A stretch of DNA of 64,000 bases from Uranotaenia lowii (taxonomy: Eukaryota; Arthropoda; Insecta; Diptera; Culicidae), in NCBI RefSeq assembly GCF_029784155.1, contig NC_073693.1, forward strand, positions 27,192,002-27,256,001. Reading direction: 5' to 3'. The notes under the pieces were generated by a model. The model made no database searches. It had not been told where the DNA came from and saw only the letters and a program-made list of their open reading frames with translations. Each line of letters opens with the position of its first letter. Within the stretch, counting starts at the first letter, position 1. The translations under genes and the position numbers were made by a program. Of this stretch, positions 12,151-25,045 are shown in pieces.

Positions 12151-12480
12151 ATTTAACTTCCAAATCTGAATTCTGCTCTTTGAACCTGAATAAAAATTCT
12201 TAATTCCTAATTTGATACCGATGTCTGAATCTAAATTCGAAACAAAAAATCCGAATAATTATAAACGAAAAAGGGCATTTCATAGCAGAATCTTAAACCA
12301 GAAATTTATTATTTGAATCATGAATCTTTGATTTTCTATCACAATTCTTTCTTCAATTATTTATTCAAAATTCAACTAGTGAATCTGAATGAATTATGCA
12401 TAATCTTCATGAAACTTTTTTGAGCTTCAATTTTCCTTAAGAATTGAAAGTAAAAATTTTAAATCTTAATCTTAGAAATA
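12150..12480. repeat. Degenerate CTGAAT/GAATCT-word tract
   Basis: Irregular recurrence of AATCTGAAT, GAACCTGAAT, TCTGAATCTAAATTC and GAATCATGAATCTTTG. The word set matches the 13-bp minisatellite at 61.1-62.0 kb, but the period is lost. It looks like an old relative of that satellite. Confidence 0.45.
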
Positions 12481-12714
12481 GTTTGTTATTTTAAATATTT
12501 TCTCTCAACATTCCAGTATGATGAATTTCGAACATGCAAAACCAAGATTCGAATCAGGATTTTGTCCCGATGATGAACCGAAATAAAAGTCAAGATTTAT
12601 AAACTGGGTACAGATTCCAGAATCCGATCTCAGGCAACAAATTTGATTTTTTTTTAAAATTTGGAACCAGAACATTGGAAATGATTCAATCCTCACCTTA
12701 ACAGATATTTTTCT

Positions 12715-13055
12715 GCATTTATCCAGGCAGGGAAAATTTGGGTGATTTTATCTTTAAGCCTTGCAAAATCCGGGCACAATCGATTTCAAAGTTTACAACC
12801 CAAACTCTGGGCAATATCTAGGAAAATTAGGAAACTCTTCAGTTGAAATTAAGAAAAAAAACTCGAAAAATTGTTTTTTTTTCCTTCAAAACACATTAAC
12901 AAATTTATTTGGATTAAATGAGCTCAAAAAATTGTTATGGACGCATAATACATAATTGTGATCGCGCAATTTAAATTTTTCTTTGATTTTGCAAATAAAA
13001 TGAAATCATTCGGGCAAAATCCAGGCAAAATCCGAACAATCTGGCAACCTTAGTG
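12715..13055. mobile_element. Second, shorter copy of the CCGGGC/TTGCCAGA MITE
   Basis: The left part has TTATCCAGGCAGGG and GCAAAATCCGGGCAC. The right end has CGGGCAAAATCCAGGC and CAATCTGGCAACC, the same terminal phrase as the copy at 8.45-9.11 kb. The left terminus appears truncated or diverged. Confidence 0.55.
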
Positions 13056-13639
13056 AGTTATATCTTATTATTCGAAGTTTTATTACTCAAATAAAATTCG
13101 ATATTCGGGACTAGAGACTGCCCCCAAAATTCATGAACCAGCTTTTTTTGTGAATAACTTTTGAAAGCGTTTTTCAAGCAAAGTAGTAAAATAGTAGTAG
13201 AATTGTGGACTTGGGATAAGATTTCGAAATTTTGGCCTTATTTCTGTGTCGAGATTGTTACTCTTTATTTACTTTAGTCGTTCATCAAATATTAATAAAG
13301 AATTTAAAATTATGAGTTTCGTCAAGAACATTTCGCTTGACATAGTTGAACCCTCATGGGGGTCTCCAAATCCCCAAACCCAAAATCCCGTTCCTACAGC
13401 TATGGGTAATATGCATTTGAAAGTTTATGAACGTTTCATCTATTTTTATTATTTTAAATAGTTTTTTTTAAATCGATCATGATTTTTTAGTTCATTCATG
13501 GAAACTTTAAAAAAAGTTTTACTATTAGCAACTTTAAAGCAAAATTTCAATGAATTTGAAGTGCTTCGTTTTTTTAATAGTTACAACAAAACATGAAATT
13601 ACAAAATTTTGAATATTTTTTTTGGTATTGTTATTTTTC
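13056..13639. other. AT-rich spacer, nothing recognised
   Basis: No ORF, TIR or tandem array that I can support. Confidence 0.6.
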
Positions 13640-14350
13640 CTAGCTAAATTTAAATTTCGAAAACCTTTCCCCCATGGACGAGACCTTCGTACGGGCCTTT
13701 GCCAAACCATCGTCTTTTTACCGATTTTTTCAGTAAAAATTGATGTCTCCGTCTCGTCAATACTGAGGCCAACCCGAACAGTGTAACATTATTTAGCATT
13801 TTGTAATCGAACTGGCAGTATGTTCTTCGTTGATGATATCGCACTCTGATTTTCAACACAGCAGTCGATCATATAATTTACTATCTTGGTTTGGCGTAAG
13901 CAGCTTGATTTCGACTCCGCTTCGGTTTCTCCTGCTTCTTATCTATATGTTTTTATCCAATTTGGACTTTGCTCGATGAACGATGCTACAAGGGATCCCA
14001 CTTTTTGGCCACACCTTGAACTCAGGCAGTCTTCTTTCTGGCGTAAATAGGCACGCATAACTTTTCGGTCCATAGTTTTGTCCACCGCAATCGGTTTTTT
14101 TTCTGTCCACAAAGCTGATTTTCTCTCCATACATCTAAATCGCATTTCGAATCCTTTCAATGCTTACTTCTATCATTTTCGTTAACTGAATTGGAGAAAT
14201 GTTGGGGATAGTACACCATTTTTGCACGATATTTTTGCGCTTTTCCGGAGAAATGCTTTTCATTTTCACGAAAATTATGAGAACCTCGATTATCGAAATC
14301 GAATCTCTGTTTTGAATATCGATTGATGGCTTCGAACATATGGCTCAACT
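13640..14350 (-). pseudogene. Tc1/mariner transposase relic
   Basis: The minus strand carries scattered pieces of a mariner-type transposase in several frames. From right to left there is an N-terminal helix-turn-helix-like segment (14160-13940, including CSIVHRAKSKLDK), then a catalytic-aspartate region (about 13840-13800, NEE in place of DDE), then a segment ending FTEKIGKKTMVWQ (about 13760-13690). The last is the motif just before the usual VWQxICxxG. Frames change by several small indels and stops. The D-E spacing cannot be measured because the C-terminal half is missing. Confidence 0.6.
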
Positions 14351-14929
14351 CATATCAATTGTGTACAGTGAACGGGGTTTTCAAAAAGTCACAATTTTCG
14401 AAATGCAATATTTCCGAACTTAGAATTCATTTAAAACTGACAAAATACTCTTTGTAAATTTTTTATTAAAATCTATTGGTTGCCAACAACCATAATTGTT
14501 TTCAAAAAAAAATCTTTCAGACCCTGCCGTGTGGATACGTGTCGTAGAAAGTATTGTATTCTTAAGGTTTCAGATCATCGTTTTTTAAGCAACTATTTTT
14601 ATGACATCCAGCAAAAATTAGACATTCATCAGATTCGATATTAAAAAAAATTTTAAATAGCTTGGCACCTGTTTTCACATTTTTGTCCCAGATTTCACTG
14701 GAACCCAATCTCTTTTGTGATAAACGTCCTAGAAGCGAAAAATCATCTGAAGTTCTTTCAGCTAATAGTGACATTTTGAAAATCAAAGAGATCTCTACTT
14801 AAAAAGATCTGATACATCTGGTTGAGAATAATCGACATTAAAACATGAGGGGCATAAATATGGCAGAAATAGGAGAATTCTATTAGAAATAGGAGTAGAA
14901 ATAGAAGTATTTCTTTTGAAAACTATATA

Positions 14930-15050
14930 GAATATTCAACTGAATATTCGGCCGAATATTCGTTTGGCCGAATAGTTGAAAAGGTCAGTATTCGGTATTC
15001 GGTCGTTCGCCGAATACCACTATTCGGTACATCTCGAATATAAACGTTAG
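14930..15050. repeat. CGAATATTCG / CCGAATA palindromic cluster
   Basis: A cluster of GAATATTC, GGCCGAATATTCG, CCGAATAG and GGTATTCGG words, many self-complementary. Such clusters are the end region of a repeat family common in arthropod genomes. I cannot delimit the element. Confidence 0.45.
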
Positions 15051-15289
15051 TATTCTCAATGAAAGTTTTTTTTTTATTTTCAATTTTACAATTTCTCGTA
15101 TTTTTGAGGCAATTTCACGTGAGAACGAATCAAAATTCCAATATAATGCATGCTTCATTTAGAATTGGAACAAACTTTAGCTCATATTGTGGCGCTCCTG
15201 GTAGACGGAATTTAGCACCCACGTGTCGGGAATTTTGTCAGCTTCACGTATGTATTTTTGAAACATAGACTACGATTCGGAAGCCTTAA

Positions 15290-16128
15290 GTCAATCGTTG
15301 GAAGGGAACTGTCTACCGAAAACTGCGTGGTAACATTGTAAAGACGATTAAGAGGAATTCCAATCTGTCGGACCGTGATTTGGCCAGAAAATCCGGTGCT
15401 GCCCGTAGTACCTTGAGAAGAATCGAACTCCGGGAAGGAATCAAGTCGTATCGAGCTAGCAAATCGCAAAATCGGACCATAAAACAGAATAGTGAGGCCA
15501 AAATTTGTGCTCGGAAGCTATACGACCAGGTGCTGACCAAGTTCGACGGGTATCTTCTGGTGGACAATGAAACTTATGTCAAGGATGACTTCGGGCAAAC
15601 CACAGGTCAAAAATTTTACTTGGCAACGACTCGGGGGAATATTCCAGGCAAATTTAAATTTGTTTTTGCCGACAAATTTGCCCAAAAATTTATGATTTGG
15701 CAGGGCATTTGTAGCTAAAGCTAAAAAATGAAAGACGATCTCGGTAAAATAAGACAATGGCGTCGGAATTACAACAAAAAGAGGGTCTCCGAAAATGAAT
15801 TTTGCCATTCATTCGATCCCACGACCATCCCGTGATGTTTTGGCCAGATTTGACAAGCTGTCATTACAGCAAAAACGTTCAAGAATGGTATGCAAAGAAA
15901 GGAGTCCAGTTTTGTCCGATAAACCTTATCCCACCCAACTGCCCCCTGTTCCGCCTTATGGAGACATACTGGGTAATCATGAAGAGAAGACCCAAAGCAA
16001 AGAGAAAAGTTGTCAAAGACATCAACCAGATGAAGACCTTGTGGAATAAGATAGCCAAAACGGCGAACGAAGAAAAAATGCTACATTTGTATGAAAAAAA
16101 AATCTGGAATCCAACAATATATAACTGA
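15290..16128 (+). pseudogene. Second DD37E transposase pseudogene
   Basis: Plus strand. A helix-turn-helix segment (LSDRDLARKSGAARSTLRR) is followed by the first aspartate in LLVDNETYVKDD, then VFADKFAQKFMIWQGICS and a stop at 15718. After a ~90-bp broken section the frame resumes at 15,802 with the second aspartate in FWPDLTSCHYSK and the glutamate in RLMETYW. Again 37 residues separate D and E. It is diverged from the 1.03-2.28 kb copy and shows no TIRs that I can find, so it belongs to a different, older subfamily. Minus-strand ORFs over the same interval are shadows. Confidence 0.82.
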
Positions 16129-16129
16129 A

Positions 16130-17864
16130 ATGCATACATTGTTTTTGTTCCAATTCTATATGAAGCAAGCTTTAATATGTTAAGCTCCCGAGATTTTTTT
16201 GTCCTACATATCTGAAGAACTAGTATTGATCAAATGAACAATTTAAAAAAAATCTTCCAATACATTTTTTGTTATGACGTGTTGTTTAGTTTTCCAATCA
16301 ATTAACATTCCTGCTGGAAATTTCGAGCAACTCATACCCTAATTTCAATTTGAAGAAAGTGTAATTATGGGAACATATTCCAAATGATTTTCAACTTAAC
16401 GCTCATTTGTTTGCTGTCATAAAAGCTAGCTTCATACCCAATGAACATCAAACGAATAACCAAAAAAAAAGAAGAGAAAAAAACCTAACACACGAGTCGA
16501 ATGGAATCGAATCGAACGGTTCCAGCGGCTGTCTCCAGTAATTAGCAGTCACATTGGCAGCTCAAGTACAGTTAAATTTCCACCTCTTTTGGGCCTCTGC
16601 CCTTGATTATTGCTGGTTGGTTAGTCTAGCTCGTGTGCTTTCCATGTGTAGAAATATTCCGTTCTACCTTCTTTTCTACAACTGACCGTGATCTATTTGT
16701 CCAAGCAGTTAGCCGAAGCTGAATCACGGATGCAGCATCCAAGAAATGGCCACAGATCCAACGGTATCTTGGTTGGATTCCAAATTATGTTTGTGTATGG
16801 ATGACAGCCACCCATCCAAAGAACACTCCAAAAACCCTATTTACACTGCCCATTAAGGTACCATGGACAGCTTACAGAGACCCCAACTTGCCCCCGCTTG
16901 GTTCCTTCTTTCGTGCCTTGGTTTGTTGATTCTTGGCACCTCCCCCTCCTTCTTTCCAGCGAGTACAGAGGAGGTTCACGGATCATCGGTGCATGGCCTC
17001 GGTGCGATTATCCGGTGATCTACACCTTGTTGTCCGGGAGAGACCTCTCGGGAGATTACGGTTACTTACTCATTCACTCAACAGTTCAACAACTCAACAC
17101 CCAACAGCATCCAGACCAGGCGGAGTAGGTTCCCGGTTTATCTTCGGGAATCTGAAACGCCCAATTTACGAACGAATCTTCCGTGGCTAGAAGAGAGAGA
17201 TGGTCTCTGGTCATGTTTGCACCCCAAACATAGCCCACGGTGTGTTTGCTGGAGATGATTTGCGGGAAAAAAAGCAAAACAGATTTTTCTAGATTTGTTG
17301 AATTTATATCCATTTGAAAAAAGTTGTGCTTAATGATTTCAAGAATAATGTTTCAAAAGGGTCCTTAGCTATATTATCTAGAATTTATCAAAGCTGAAAT
17401 TTTGTTGTTCCTTTTCAAGGATGCCATTAAAAATTCTTCTTCTTTTAAAATCATATTGATTACATTGAACTATTTATACATGTTTTTCAGGAAAACACTA
17501 CTTGAGATGTTGTTATATTTATCCAAAGCTAAACTTCAAAGCACAGAATTGGTGATGAATATTGATTTTCAATTTTGAAAATACATGAAAAAAAAACTTG
17601 TTTGATAGCATCTCACTGAACGTTTGTATAAAATTAAAAAAAAAAAAAATCAAGTTATGGTGTCCTCTTTTCAGTTAGAAGATTACATTTTTTTCTGATT
17701 TTCAGATTCAATTTTTCAACTTTAAATAATTCTCGCTTGAGCTTTCATTACTATATGAAACATCTTGAGAATCCACAGAAAATTGCTGCAAAAGTAATCA
17801 ACACAACTTTAAAATTTGTGTTGTACATATAGAATATGTTGTCCAAACTACAAATATTCTAAAT
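16130..17864. other. Spacer with a less AT-rich island (about 16.5-17.3 kb)
   Basis: The 16,480-17,260 segment is visibly richer in G/C than its surroundings and non-repetitive, with no ORF above ~85 codons. It may be conserved non-coding or untranslated exon sequence. The remainder is AT-rich with nothing recognised. Confidence 0.5.
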
Positions 17865-18751
17865 CAGTGGTTTTCAAACTTTTTTCACTCACCGCCCCTT
17901 GAGCAAAATTTTTGAGCTCAACGCCCCCTTGGGCCAATTTATAGAAAAAAAAAATGATAATCTGGATCGTTGACAGACTTAACTCAAAATTCATTCAAAT
18001 TTATACGAGTCCCTCAGAGCCAAGGGGTAAAGGTATAAGTGTAAAAATGGTCGATTTTGATTTAATAAAATCAAACGGTTCACCATATTTCCAACTATAT
18101 CTTGTGATTTTTCAGATTTTTAGAATTTTATTTACATACTATTTCTTCCGAAAGAAATGTGCAAATTATTGAAAAATATTTGAAAAATGACTAATAATAA
18201 AAACTTAAAGGCGTGTTTTCTCGAAATTAGCTTTTATCCACTTATATCTGTTTGGCTCCAAGGGCCTCATATTGCTTCAAACATCTAGTAAACACTTAAT
18301 TCTATGTAAAGTTTCCTGGATAATTACTTATACTGATTATTTGGTTTTTTATGTAGAATCATATATCTTAAATTTTTCTACACAAAATTTTATATTCACC
18401 ATTAATTTGTATTGTTGAATAGAAACTAATCACTGTCTAGCAGGTGAAATAAGGTAAAAAGTAGTATAATGTCTTGATATCAGAATTTGAGTCCTGGTCA
18501 AAGTTATGCAGCAGGGGGTCTCAAGTTAAAATTAGATTCTTTTTACTGACTTCCAGCAATGTTAGTGATAACCGAATAGATTAAAAGTTTATCCATTTCA
18601 AATGGCATAATTGATTTCTTCAACCGATTGAAATAAAGATGTACAAGTAAGCACTTAAAGTAAAAATTCTCTTACCTAAAATAACTCTTTCATATTTGTT
18701 TATCAAAAGCTATCACTAAATCACAGATAACTCTTTTCTTGAAAACCACTC
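17865..18751 (+). mobile_element. hAT-like non-autonomous element with 8-bp TSD
   Basis: The left end begins CAGTGGTTTTCAAACTTTTT, a classic hAT terminus. The right end is TTGAAAACCACTC, its inverse with the last base changed (G to C). TTCTAAAT flanks both sides exactly (17857-17864 and 18752-18759), which is the 8-bp duplication expected of hAT. The 887-bp interior encodes no transposase; the 72-aa ORF at 17,954 is not recognised. Confidence 0.88.
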
Positions 18752-18759
18752 TTCTAAAT

Positions 18760-21125
18760 GGAAAGAAATTGCGACTAGTTTATATCAGTTTTTGTATTTT
18801 TTCGTGATAAAACTGTTTGTTTTCATTTTTTTTTTTCATACGACATAATGAAAACTCGCGCGAGACACACACAGCTTTGGTTTTTTTTCAAATTTTTATG
18901 CAAACAGTTCGCAATCGATCACATAAGGCTAAAACATCTACATTTTTCTGAGGTGAAAAGAATTAAAAAACTGGATTAGACTGATTTGGAGGCAGCAGCT
19001 TGTGTTTTCGAGATAATTTTGGAAAATGGGTAAAAATTCATTTCATCAATTTGTGCACTTTTTTGGCAAAACTGTATAAGATTACGAAAGTTTGGAAATT
19101 ACCGGTTTCAATTCAATAATCAACTTTCCCGAAGATCGCGAGTAATTGTGACTTCTGAGACAAAGTTATAGAAGGTTTCTTATTGTTTACTTCTCCCAAT
19201 TTTGCTAAATGCGGAAATTTGGACGAAATTTTTAAGAAATTTTAACCCAAATTGAATCTTAGATATTACCTAAACCATAAGTCCAATAGATTCGCTATTT
19301 TCAATAAAGTTCTTAAATGAGTTAAAATCTTTAATATCAAATACTCGAAGACTTTCTTCAGCGGTGTCAGAAATAGTTGAAATGTTAACTATTTAAATGT
19401 CTGTGAATTGTATAATTTAATTTTTTTTGAAGCTCTTAATCTCTGAATCCTTGATTAAATGAAGAATAATAAATAGTCTCAAAATTAGTTTTTGTGTTCC
19501 ATGTAGGTTTGTTGGTTCACCAGTTAATAATGATCGATTTTGAACTAAAATCGAACAATTTAAATATTTTCACACGGCTTATCACTTAACTGATAGATTG
19601 AGCTGATAGACAAAATCTGGCAAATGATTGGAATTTAGGAGGCCAAAATCTTCTAAAAATAGTTATAAAACGTAGTCACTAAAAACTCTGTATCTTCAAC
19701 TTTCTTTTATTTTTTCCCTTTTTTTAAATAAATATAAACGTCTCAACTTATTCAATAAAACATTATCTATGCATGTTTATGTATGTTAAATTTTAAAAAT
19801 TACCGAAAATTTTAGTATTCTATTTCTTTATTTAGTTCACATTTACGACTAAACGTTAAATGTTAAAAAAATCTTCTGGTGTGTGTCACATTTCAAGAAC
19901 AAAAAGTTTTTCTTCAATTTTTTGTCAATCAAAAAAAATTGAAATGTTCGAAATGTGTCCCTCCTCTTGTGATCAATTCAATGTGTAAAGAGTTTGTTAC
20001 GATTCAACGATTAGTAAGTTTAACTTATTTTTGGAAATTCATACATTGAAAGTCATACATGAAATTTACGCAAAATCTGTTTACAGGAAGGGATTGTATT
20101 GAGTCTGAAATGTAAAGAATCTTTAGATATTTTCTGCTGGAGATCATAAAAAACTGGTTTGTGTCCAACAACTTGTTTCAAAATCGTCGACTTCGTTTAA
20201 CAATTGTTGTTCTTAAACATGAAAGTTTACTCAATGCAATTTATATAAATTAAATTTAAAGTATTCTGTATTGTAAATAAATTAATTTTGTCACGCCTTG
20301 TTCTGAAATAAAATTAAGTGCTTTAAAAATTGCTTTTTTGGTGGATGGTATCGACAAAACAAAAAAAAAAAACAAAATGATACAAATTTTGGTCATTTGA
20401 AAAAGGATTTTCGATGAGTGATTTTTGGGATTAAGAATTTGTTTAGATTTAAATCTTCGAAAAGTTGACTCTTTTTAAAAAATGGTTCATTTTTCCATAT
20501 TACTTTTCGCTTGACAGTTTATAAGCCATTCAAAAACAGGATTTTAAACTTTTTTTCTTAACTCCATATTGTCCGTAGCGTATAAGCACAAATGTTTGAA
20601 TTTTTTAGACAAAATCATTCTTTGAAGACTTTTTTATCATAACAAATGTTTTATTTTTAGATCATTATTAGTGCTTACCAATGACCTCGAGTCGTATATA
20701 TGAAAAATAGGTGAATCTTATTCATAGGAAACAATAAAGATATATTGATGGTGACCCATGGCACGATGCAATGAAGTTAATATCTTAGACAAAGTTTTTT
20801 TAAGACGTTGGCTGCAACTTTGTAAAAAATAATTTGAAAGATTTTTTTTAAAGATCAATTAAACAAGTTGGTAAAAAATTCGAAACCGCAGATTTATAGA
20901 TCTGAAAAACTTACTTATCTTTCGTTATATGATTTTAGTCGCCGTAATTTTTTTTTATGACTATAATTTTAATGGCATGTGCGGCGGAATGAAAACTAGA
21001 GAGAATTTATTTTACAGAAATTTGAAACACAGGTGGATAGACAGGGATTAGTGAGTGCGCCAATAGGAGAAAGCTTGATAGGTGTTGAAATTTTAGGCTA
21101 GAGGGCATGGTGATGAAAAGCTCCC
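18760..21125. other. AT-rich DNA, nothing firm
   Basis: No ORF or bounded element supported. A loose similarity exists between 20,940-21,130 and 30,740-30,960 (shared TTTAATGGCAT and ATAGGTGTTGAAAT phrases), suggesting diverged copies of one repeat. Confidence 0.5.
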
Positions 21126-21127
21126 AT

Positions 21128-21260
21128 GAATTGGAGGCCGTTCACTAATTACGTAAGCACGATTTTGGAAATTTTCAACCCCTCCTCCCCCCCTGGTAAG
21201 ACAAAGTAAGATTTTTAAAACCCCCCCTCCCCCCCTTGTAAGATCTTACGTTTTTTTTTC
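21128..21260 (+). repeat. Dispersed repeat end with GGCCGTTCACTAATTACG
   Basis: GGCCGTTCACTAATTACGTA followed by CCCCTCCTCCCCCCC, GTAAGATTT and a second poly-C block. It matches the minus-strand fragment at 6.16-6.25 kb in order and wording. Confidence 0.6.
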
Positions 21261-23319
21261 TTCGAGAAATTGACACCTTTTTTTTTTTAAATTGAAAATA
21301 TTAAAAATGTGACATAAATGCTCCACAGCAAAGCACTTTTTAAATAAAATTTAAAAAAAAACTGTATTTGAAAAGCACAATCTATACAAAACAACACATG
21401 AAATGTCATAAACGATTAATGAAAACATTATTCAAGACGTAGCATGTTTGGGGTAACAATAATTTACAATACATTTCCAAAATCGAATAAACAATATAAA
21501 GTCATTGCAATTTAATAAAACCAGCTGAAAGATTTTTTAATACATAAATTATTATTTGAAATGGACAAGATGAGGAGATCTCAATGAGAGATCTGTTTAG
21601 CTTCCTTTAACCCCTATGGATATGTTATCATTTTATAAAATAATGGAATCAAAGCAATCGTAAGATTCCCTTTAATTCAACCGCGTTAATACCGTTTGCT
21701 TTGATTTAGTAGAATTAATCAACCTAGTGGCAATTTAAACTAAATAAATATCAAACTGAACCTTGAAAATAACGCTGAAAACTTCGGCTCGATAGACTTT
21801 TGTATGCAAAGGTATTTCACATTTGTGTTGAAATTTAGCGCTTCAAAAAATTAGTTGATCAAAAATGCCGTTTTAATGAGAAAGGCCTCATTTAAAATGC
21901 TTATAACTTCTGGAACATTTATTTTCGAGAAACTTTCTAATCACATCAGAATATTTCCATAAACAGTTTTAATGTAATTTTTTTTTCTCTAAAATTCATT
22001 TTCACGAAGTTATGTTTTTTTTTGCTGGATAAATAAATGGCAAATTACACAACTCTCAGATGTCTCCGGTCAAACAAGACATCAGATTTTGACTTCTTAG
22101 AAAATTTTACATAAGGTCAGTATTTCTTTAGGTCATTGAATCAGCTGTTTTGATTTTTTTTTTGGATTCTAGGTCCAAATTTTTCCATTGTGCATTGCTT
22201 TTAAAATAAGTAGGGAAGAATGGGAAGACCTAATGTCTATCACTTTCTTGTTTTCATCATATTTATTTGGTAAAATTTAGCAGCTCGCTAGTTTATGCAT
22301 TTTCTGACAGCGTGTAATTTCAAGTCAAACATAAGACTGATACTTTATCCCATTGCTCAATTGAAAGCAATTTTTGGGGCGAAAAAGATTGTGATATTCT
22401 TAAAGTTAAAGTAGACTTGATCCTTTATTCAGGGGGCCCTAACTCTTGTCAAAAATCAAACAAAATCTGAAGAAAAGTTTCCTCACTGTTTTTAGCCATA
22501 TTATTTCTCATTTCACAGTTTGTAAGGTTCAGAAAAAGGGAATTCCAAAAGTTTAGCTAAAACCCTGGAGTCATCGCCTACTAAAAGGCGCTATTTTCTA
22601 ATTTTTTGACAAAATCATTGTTTTTGTCCCTTTGAACAGGCAATTAATGCATAATATATATGTATTAGCATTTGGTCAAAAACCAGTATTTTCGTGTTTA
22701 AAAATGATCACGATCTACTCAAAAGAGAATAAGTAAATCTTCCTAGAGCTCAAATGTGGGGATCAATTGAACCCATAACAAAGATTTTAGAAATCTTTTT
22801 CTAGAATAAAGTAGAAAGTTGAACTATTGATATTAAAACAATGTATTATTCAAACAGTTTTCAATAACTCAAGTCATAAATTTGTTATTATTTTTTGAGC
22901 TACCGTAAATTTTTTCTCCCTTTATACCAATTTTCTAGAACATTTTATCACTGTAAGATATTCCGGGTTTGAGACAAAGCTTATGAATCAAGTCGGTATG
23001 AAGTTTTTTTTTAATTCTTTCAATATTGACACTTATTGGTTACTCGAATTCATGAATGTTGATCTTTTTTTACAAGATGCAAAAAGATCTTTAGGTAACA
23101 GGTTATAAAACAAAAAGTTATAAAACAAAAAATACCAACTAACAGCCCAACTGCTTGCTCCATTTGCTTTTCGCAATTAATTGCAACTGGATAAAATTTT
23201 AATAATTGTTTAGTGAACCGTTCGCAACGAAAGATATTTCTCATAGTTCAATACACCCTTTTTTCTGGCCAATAAAATGATTTTGGAAAATAATTGATGA
23301 AAATATTAGAAATGTTTTT
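21261..23319. other. AT-rich DNA with one possible TIR end at 22,212
   Basis: At 22,212 TAGGGAAGAATGGGAAGACC follows the TA-GGG-N-GGG pattern of the elements at 4, 24, 32 and 39 kb. I found no matching right end. Nothing else is recognised. Confidence 0.45.
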
Positions 23320-23321
23320 AG

Positions 23322-24020
23322 TAGAGTGTCCTACATGGGATCTTCCAATCTGGAATTCCCGGGGATAAAAAATTCGGGAATTTCCGAATCCCGTAAAACG
23401 CTTATAAAATCCTGCGAATTTCCGAAGCCAATAAAAAGTGCTGAATTATTTATAATTTACACACTATCTAAATCAGACAAATGGGTCAAATCGAGCACGG
23501 AAACTGACAGTTCTACCTTGATATAGGTTAAACTAAATTATTTTTTTTTCTAAAAACTGGTTCATACATAGAATTTTATGGAAAATGTTTTTTCGTTCGA
23601 AAACTTAATGTAAAAGTGGAAAACGACAAACAATCTAAAAAACCAAACAATTCCAACAAAGAAATACTACAAAAAAAAATCTTGATGTTCCATTTTGCAA
23701 CAGCCGTCATTTAGAACTTCCGTTTCGCAAACTGTTAACAGTAGCAGAATTATCGGTGAAGAAATGACATATTTTGAAACAAAAGGATAGTTACCTGGAA
23801 ATTTACGAAATTTAATGAATATCCTGAAGTCTAGCTATCCAACTTCTATCGATAGCGGAAAATCTTTCTCAATTATTTCAAATTTTTGCATCAATAATGT
23901 TTTCAATACTTCTACCTAAAAATCAAAATACCATATAAAAAAGCTTTCGTACTCAGTAGAGTGTTAATATCTGTTTTCAAGGATCGTCAAATTCCCCGAT
24001 TCCCGGGAATGCTGAAAAAA
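23322..24020 (+). mobile_element. CCCGGG-word element, truncated copy 1
   Basis: Begins TAGAGTGTCCTAC followed by GGAATTCCCGGGGAT, ATTCGGGAATTTCCGAA and AATCCCG, and ends near CCCCGATTCCCGGGAAT without a terminal GGACACT. It is homologous in inverse orientation to 47,280-48,355; for example both share the TTAGAACTTCCGTTTCG and AACTTCTATCGATAG regions. The right TIR is lost. The interior is AT-rich and non-coding. Confidence 0.75.
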
Positions 24021-24129
24021 AGTTGAAATAATTTGATAGATTATCACGGCTACTCTTGTGTACTTTTTGCCTACAATCCATGACAAGGTGTTGATCATCT
24101 TAGGTGATTCCAACTGTTTTCACAAATTA

Positions 24130-25043
24130 GGGGAGGAGCGGGCTATATGCGCCTATTAAGCAGAATACTGATTTATTCAAATATTACATCGAATATGTGT
24201 ACAAAAACTATATGCACATGAGCAGACATCTGTTTTCTATACATTGGAGTCATTTTTTTGTTGAAATCTCCTTCCGTTTTTGAGAAATTTATTTTATTAT
24301 AACTGTTGTCAAAATAGCCGAACCTCAAACCGTGCGGGCTAAACGCGCCTATTTATATTTTAGATAAAATTTCTGTTTTTTGGCACTACTTCCGTATAAT
24401 TTCATTGGAATTGCTAGAAACTGATAACTTTCATGCGACAAAGCTGAAGTTTTATAAAAATCTATGTCTTTTATAACTTTATGGAATAAACAAAATTTAG
24501 GGTTTCCATCAGATGGAGGAATTTCATTCCTAAGATAAACTTTATCAAATCTGTTTTGAGATCTTCGATTTGCTCTTAAGATGTTAATTAGAGCTTAGAT
24601 TTGATGTTTTAATGATAAATATCATATATTTATTCTATTTAACCTGTTATTTAAGGGTAGCGGCATTTTACAAACATGATGGGGGCATACAAAAACACTC
24701 TCTTATTCCACTTTCCCATCATTATGAAACCATCATAAAAGCTTAAATTTGTTAAACTTTTAAGGTTCATTTGAATAAAAAACAAAAACCAGCCAACTTT
24801 TTGTTTTGAGCTTCTTTACGTATAATTTTTAAAAGTCAAAATATTACATCAAAAGCTATCAAAACCTTGTACGAATTTTTAATTTTTTTTTGAGTTGGTT
24901 TATTCGTAAAATTCATTCTAGTCTTATGTTCAAAGCGTATCACCCTCAAAATGCATTGATTAGATATGTTGTCTTGTCAGCCATTTCGTCAAACGACCGT
25001 AGGCGCATTTAACCCGATAGGCCCATTTAGGAAACCTTTCCCC
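24130..25043. mobile_element. TA-flanked 0.91-kb element repeating GCGGGCTAxAxGCGCC
   Basis: Flanked by TA on both sides. The left end is GGGGAGGAGCGGGCTATATG and the right end is the inverse of GGGGAAAGGTTTCC. The word GCGGGCTAxAxGCGCC appears at 24,140 and 24,336, and inverted as GGCGCATTTAACCCG near 24,999. TIR identity is short, so the right boundary rests mainly on TTCCCCTA at 25,038-25,045. It is non-coding. Confidence 0.6.
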
Positions 25044-25045
25044 TA

